From: Pseudomonas sp. KUIN-1
GTDB lineage: Bacteria > Pseudomonadota > Gammaproteobacteria > Pseudomonadales > Pseudomonadaceae
DNA length: 64,000 nt
Assembly (NCBI RefSeq): GCF_009176725.1
Contig: NZ_AP020337.1
Coordinates: forward strand, 4,657,501 to 4,721,500
Direction of reading: 5' to 3'
Below are positions 61,635-64,000 of the stretch, one piece after another. The position numbers were made by a program, and so were the translations under genes. The notes under the pieces were generated by a model. The model was not told the DNA's origin. It ran no database searches and saw only the letters and a program-made list of their open reading frames with translations. Position 1 is the stretch's first letter. The number at the start of each line of letters is the position of its first letter.

Positions 61635-62999
61635 ATGATTCGTATGCCTCTGGCAACCGCTAGTCTGTTGGCCATCGCTATCTCTCTCGCCGGTTGTGGC
61701 GAAGGCAAGGACAAGGCTGCCGCACCGGCTCCCGCGCCAGCCGCTGCTCCGGCGACGCCGGCTGCGACGCCTGCTGCTCCTGCTCCTGCTCCGGCAGCCG
61801 CCGCCCAGACTGACGACGCGGCGGCCAAGGCTGTGGTCGCGAACTACGCCAACATGGTGTCCGCCGTGTTCGACGATGCCGAGGCCGGCGCGAAAAAACT
61901 CAGCACGGCCGTCGACGCCTTCCTGGCCAAACCCAACGATGAAACCCTGAAAGCCGCCCGTGAGGCGTGGATCGCTGCGCGTGTGCCGTACATGCAGAGC
62001 GAAGTCTTCCGCTTCGGTAACACCATCATCGATGACTGGGAAGGACAGGTTAACGCCTGGCCCCTGGACGAAGGCCTGATCGACTATGTGGCCAAGGATT
62101 ATCAACACGCACTGGGCAACCCGGGCGCCACTGCCAACATCATCGCCAACACCGAGATTCAGGTCGGCGAAGACAAGGTCGACGTAAAGGAAATCACCTC
62201 CGAAAAACTCGCCAGCCTGAACGAGCTGGGCGGTTCCGAGGCCAACGTCGCCACCGGCTACCACGCCATCGAATTCCTGCTCTGGGGTCAGGACCTGAAC
62301 GGTACCGGCCCTGGCGCCGGCGCACGTCCGGCCAGCGATTACCTGGAGGGGGCTGGCGCAACCGGCGACCACAATGATCGCCGCCGCGCCTACCTCAAGG
62401 CCGTCACCGACCTGCTGGTCAGCGACCTTGAAGAAATGTCCGGTAACTGGAAGGCCGGCGTGCCCGACAACTACCGCGCCACGCTGGAAGCCGAACCCGG
62501 CGAAAGCGGTCTGCGCAAAATGCTCTTCGGCATGGGCAGCCTGTCGCTGGGTGAACTGGCGGGCGAGCGCATGAAAGTCGCGCTGGAAGCCAACTCCAGC
62601 GAAGACGAACACGACTGCTTCAGCGATAACACGCACAACTCGCACTTCTACAACGGCAAGGGCATTCGCAACGTTTACCTGGGCGAGTACACCCGCACCG
62701 ACGGCAGCAAGGTCAGTGGCCCGAGCCTTTCGTCTCTGGTCGCCAAGGCAGACCCGGCCACCGACGCCACCTTGCGCGCTGACCTGGACGACACTCAGGC
62801 CAAGTTGCAGGTCATTGTCGATCACGCGAACAAGGGCGAGCATTTCGACCAGTTGATCGCTGCCGGCAACACGGCTGGCAATCAGGTGGTGCGTGACGCC
62901 ATCGCCGCGCTGGTCAAACAGACCGGCGCTATCGAGCAGGCGGCTGGCAAGCTGGGCATCACTGACCTGAACCCGGACAACGCCGATCACGAGTTCTGA
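61635..62999 (+). CDS. Imelysin-family iron-regulated lipoprotein
   Basis: A 454-residue protein starting MIRMPLATASLLAIAISLAG with a lipobox (LAGC, Cys21), followed by an Ala/Pro-rich linker (about 25-60) and the imelysin domain. The family GxHxxE motif is present as GYHAIEFLLWGQD (near residue 214). Relatives are insulin-cleaving membrane protease ICMP/IrpA and the EfeO-like proteins, now thought to bind iron or haem rather than act mainly as peptidases. A Fur-like box lies upstream and a strong terminator follows. The usual partners (a second imelysin, a thiol oxidoreductase and a DUF1513 protein) are not seen in this window. Confidence 0.9.
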   Translation: MIRMPLATASLLAIAISLAGCGEGKDKAAAPAPAPAAAPATPAATPAAPAPAPAAAAQTDDAAAKAVVANYANMVSAVFDDAEAGAKKLSTAVDAFLAKPNDETLKAAREAWIAARVPYMQSEVFRFGNTIIDDWEGQVNAWPLDEGLIDYVAKDYQHALGNPGATANIIANTEIQVGEDKVDVKEITSEKLASLNELGGSEANVATGYHAIEFLLWGQDLNGTGPGAGARPASDYLEGAGATGDHNDRRRAYLKAVTDLLVSDLEEMSGNWKAGVPDNYRATLEAEPGESGLRKMLFGMGSLSLGELAGERMKVALEANSSEDEHDCFSDNTHNSHFYNGKGIRNVYLGEYTRTDGSKVSGPSLSSLVAKADPATDATLRADLDDTQAKLQVIVDHANKGEHFDQLIAAGNTAGNQVVRDAIAALVKQTGAIEQAAGKLGITDLNPDNADHEF

Positions 63000-63027
63000 T
63001 CAACCGCGTTTGTTGCAGTAACCATCA

Positions 63028-63058
63028 ATGCCGGTCAGTTCGCTGACCGGCATTTTTT
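63028..63058 (+). terminator. Intrinsic terminator of the imelysin gene
   Basis: ATGCCGGTCAG, loop TTCG, CTGACCGGCAT, then TTTTTT. Confidence 0.92.
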
Positions 63059-63129
63059 GTGTCTGATTGACAGGCATCGTTTGCAACTGCCGTGCGCGTT
63101 GACCTGCGACATCGGCAGACTCCCGAGCA

Positions 63130-63759
63130 TCAGTACAACGTATCGGCAATACGTCCCGGCAACGCCTTGTCGTAGGCATCACCGTCGATCTGCTCCGCCG
63201 AAACCGCCTTGAGGATCTGCCCGGCAGTGGGTAGCGCGCTGCGTTCGATGTGCTTCGCCGGGTCCCACAAACCGGACCTGATGGTCGCCCTGCTGCACTG
63301 GAAATACACGCTGGTCACTGAAATGCGCAGGACAGACCTGGGCAACTGGCCCTTCACTGCGAAACGCGACAGCAACTCGGGCTCAACCGATATCTGAGCG
63401 GTTCCGTTGACGCGCAGGGTTTCACCCACGCCGGGTATGAGAAACAACAGCGCAACGCGCGGATCGTTGACGATGTTGCGCAGCGTATCGATGCGGTTGT
63501 TGCCGCGTCGGTCCGGCAGATAAAGCGTCTTGCTGTCCTCGATATGCACCAGACCCGCCTGATCGCCACGTGGAGAAGCATCGAGCCCGTCAGGCCCGGC
63601 AGAGGCAAGCACGGCAAACGGTGCCTGCTCGATGAAAGGCCGGTAGACCTCATGAATGTGGTCAACTTCCTTGATGAGCGAAGGAGGTGCGATCGGGCCA
63701 TAGATCGCTTCCAGTGCCTGGAGGGTGGTCACGAACGCGCTGTTGTCCGGGTTATTCAT
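63130..63759 (-). CDS. Pyridoxamine 5'-phosphate oxidase-fold flavoprotein (MSMEG_1061-like)
   Basis: A 209-residue protein with the PPOX split-barrel: PFAVLASAGPDGLDASPRGD (near residue 47), VHIEDSKTLYLPDRRGNNRI (near 70) and NDPRVALLFLIPGVGETLRV (near 95). The C-terminus has VYFQCSRATIRSGLWDP, typical of the MSMEG_1061 subfamily. It probably binds FMN or F420-like cofactors in a redox reaction of unknown substrate. It is convergent with the imelysin gene and preceded by a 226-bp gap containing nothing recognised. Confidence 0.86.
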   Translation of the reverse strand: MNNPDNSAFVTTLQALEAIYGPIAPPSLIKEVDHIHEVYRPFIEQAPFAVLASAGPDGLDASPRGDQAGLVHIEDSKTLYLPDRRGNNRIDTLRNIVNDPRVALLFLIPGVGETLRVNGTAQISVEPELLSRFAVKGQLPRSVLRISVTSVYFQCSRATIRSGLWDPAKHIERSALPTAGQILKAVSAEQIDGDAYDKALPGRIADTLY

Positions 63760-63985
63760 TGGATAATCTCTGCTGGCCGTTGGTGTATGAATGCTGCCAG
63801 CGTCATGTGACTGATCGTATGAAGCAGCCTGCGCAGCATAGGCAAAAACATCAGGACCCGACCAGCCTCAAAGATTCGTAACATCACATTGCACAACACG
63901 TCGCAAACGATAATCCCTCTTATTCAAACCGCACGAGGCTGATAAGCTTGCACGCCCCGATTTTTCGCCCCGTTGCAGGATGTCT

Positions 63986-64000
63986 ATGAGTACGCGGCTC
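63986..64000 (+). CDS. Possible start of next gene, cut by window edge
   Basis: ATG at 63986 (MSTRL...) follows AGGA seven bases upstream. Only five codons are visible, so no function can be given. Confidence 0.3.

Noticed and set aside
61614..62990. 458-codon antisense frame over imelysin
   Set aside because: Low-complexity Gly/Val/Arg content from codon bias of the sense gene.
1..64000. CRISPR arrays, tRNA, rRNA, prophage
   Set aside because: No spaced direct repeats, cloverleaf genes, rRNA segments or phage structural genes were recognised anywhere in the window.

Overview
This 64 kb window reads as chromosome of a plant-associated Pseudomonas, most likely the P. syringae group. The basis is gene content and order recalled from that genus (PcaR, a MvaT-type H-NS protein, PykA and class I fumarase next to a ferredoxin-type reductase, ArgP/ArgO, Fe-SodB, the OlsB/OlsA pair, imelysin) and the GC-rich coding style. 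No rRNA, tRNA, CRISPR array, prophage or complete insertion sequence was seen.

Positions 1-21 kb are mostly housekeeping genes: 3-oxoadipate CoA-transferase subunits (the second cut by the window edge) with their regulator PcaR and good PcaR operators; a candidate small RNA; a PiT phosphate transporter followed by a 175-bp MITE-like element; purU; an mvaT-like gene; sbcB; a tightly overlapping six-gene operon (RDD, SpoIIM-like, DUF4129, DUF4350, MoxR ATPase, DUF58); a PilZ protein; a small lipoprotein; pykA; a flavin/2Fe-2S reductase; and fumarase.

Positions 21.3-42.5 kb form an accessory island encoding a Tc (toxin complex) insecticidal-type toxin. Two TccC/Rhs-like genes run leftward; the first is broken by a 2-bp deletion. 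Divergently, tcaA-tcaB-tcaC-tccC run rightward. The TcA subunit is split over two genes, TcaC is the TcB subunit, and the TccC proteins carry interchangeable C-terminal tips on nearly identical Rhs cores. The two leftward tips contain HExxH motifs resembling M35/aspzincin metallopeptidases; the rightward tip is unrecognised. Just beyond it lie a displaced homologous tip end, an IS5-like transposase remnant, a truncated hcp and three tandem Tai4-like type VI immunity genes (the first frameshifted) with no amidase effector. This is a scar of toxin turnover.

Positions 44.6-64 kb return to core genes: a DUF6124 gene behind a long structured leader, a cardiolipin synthase-like enzyme, YceI, a serine hydrolase, a REP-like repeat, the ornithine-lipid genes olsB-olsA, acpH, an ArsR-MFS-ene-reductase unit with repeated ATATCG-type operators, a Pro/Lys repeat protein, a coiled-coil membrane protein, an SDR epimerase, divergent argP/argO, sodB, a GGDEF-EAL protein with degenerate GGDEF, a periplasmic imelysin behind a Fur-like box, and a PPOX-fold protein.

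The most interesting part is 21.3-44.6 kb. All function calls rest on motif recognition and memory of families; no database search was run.
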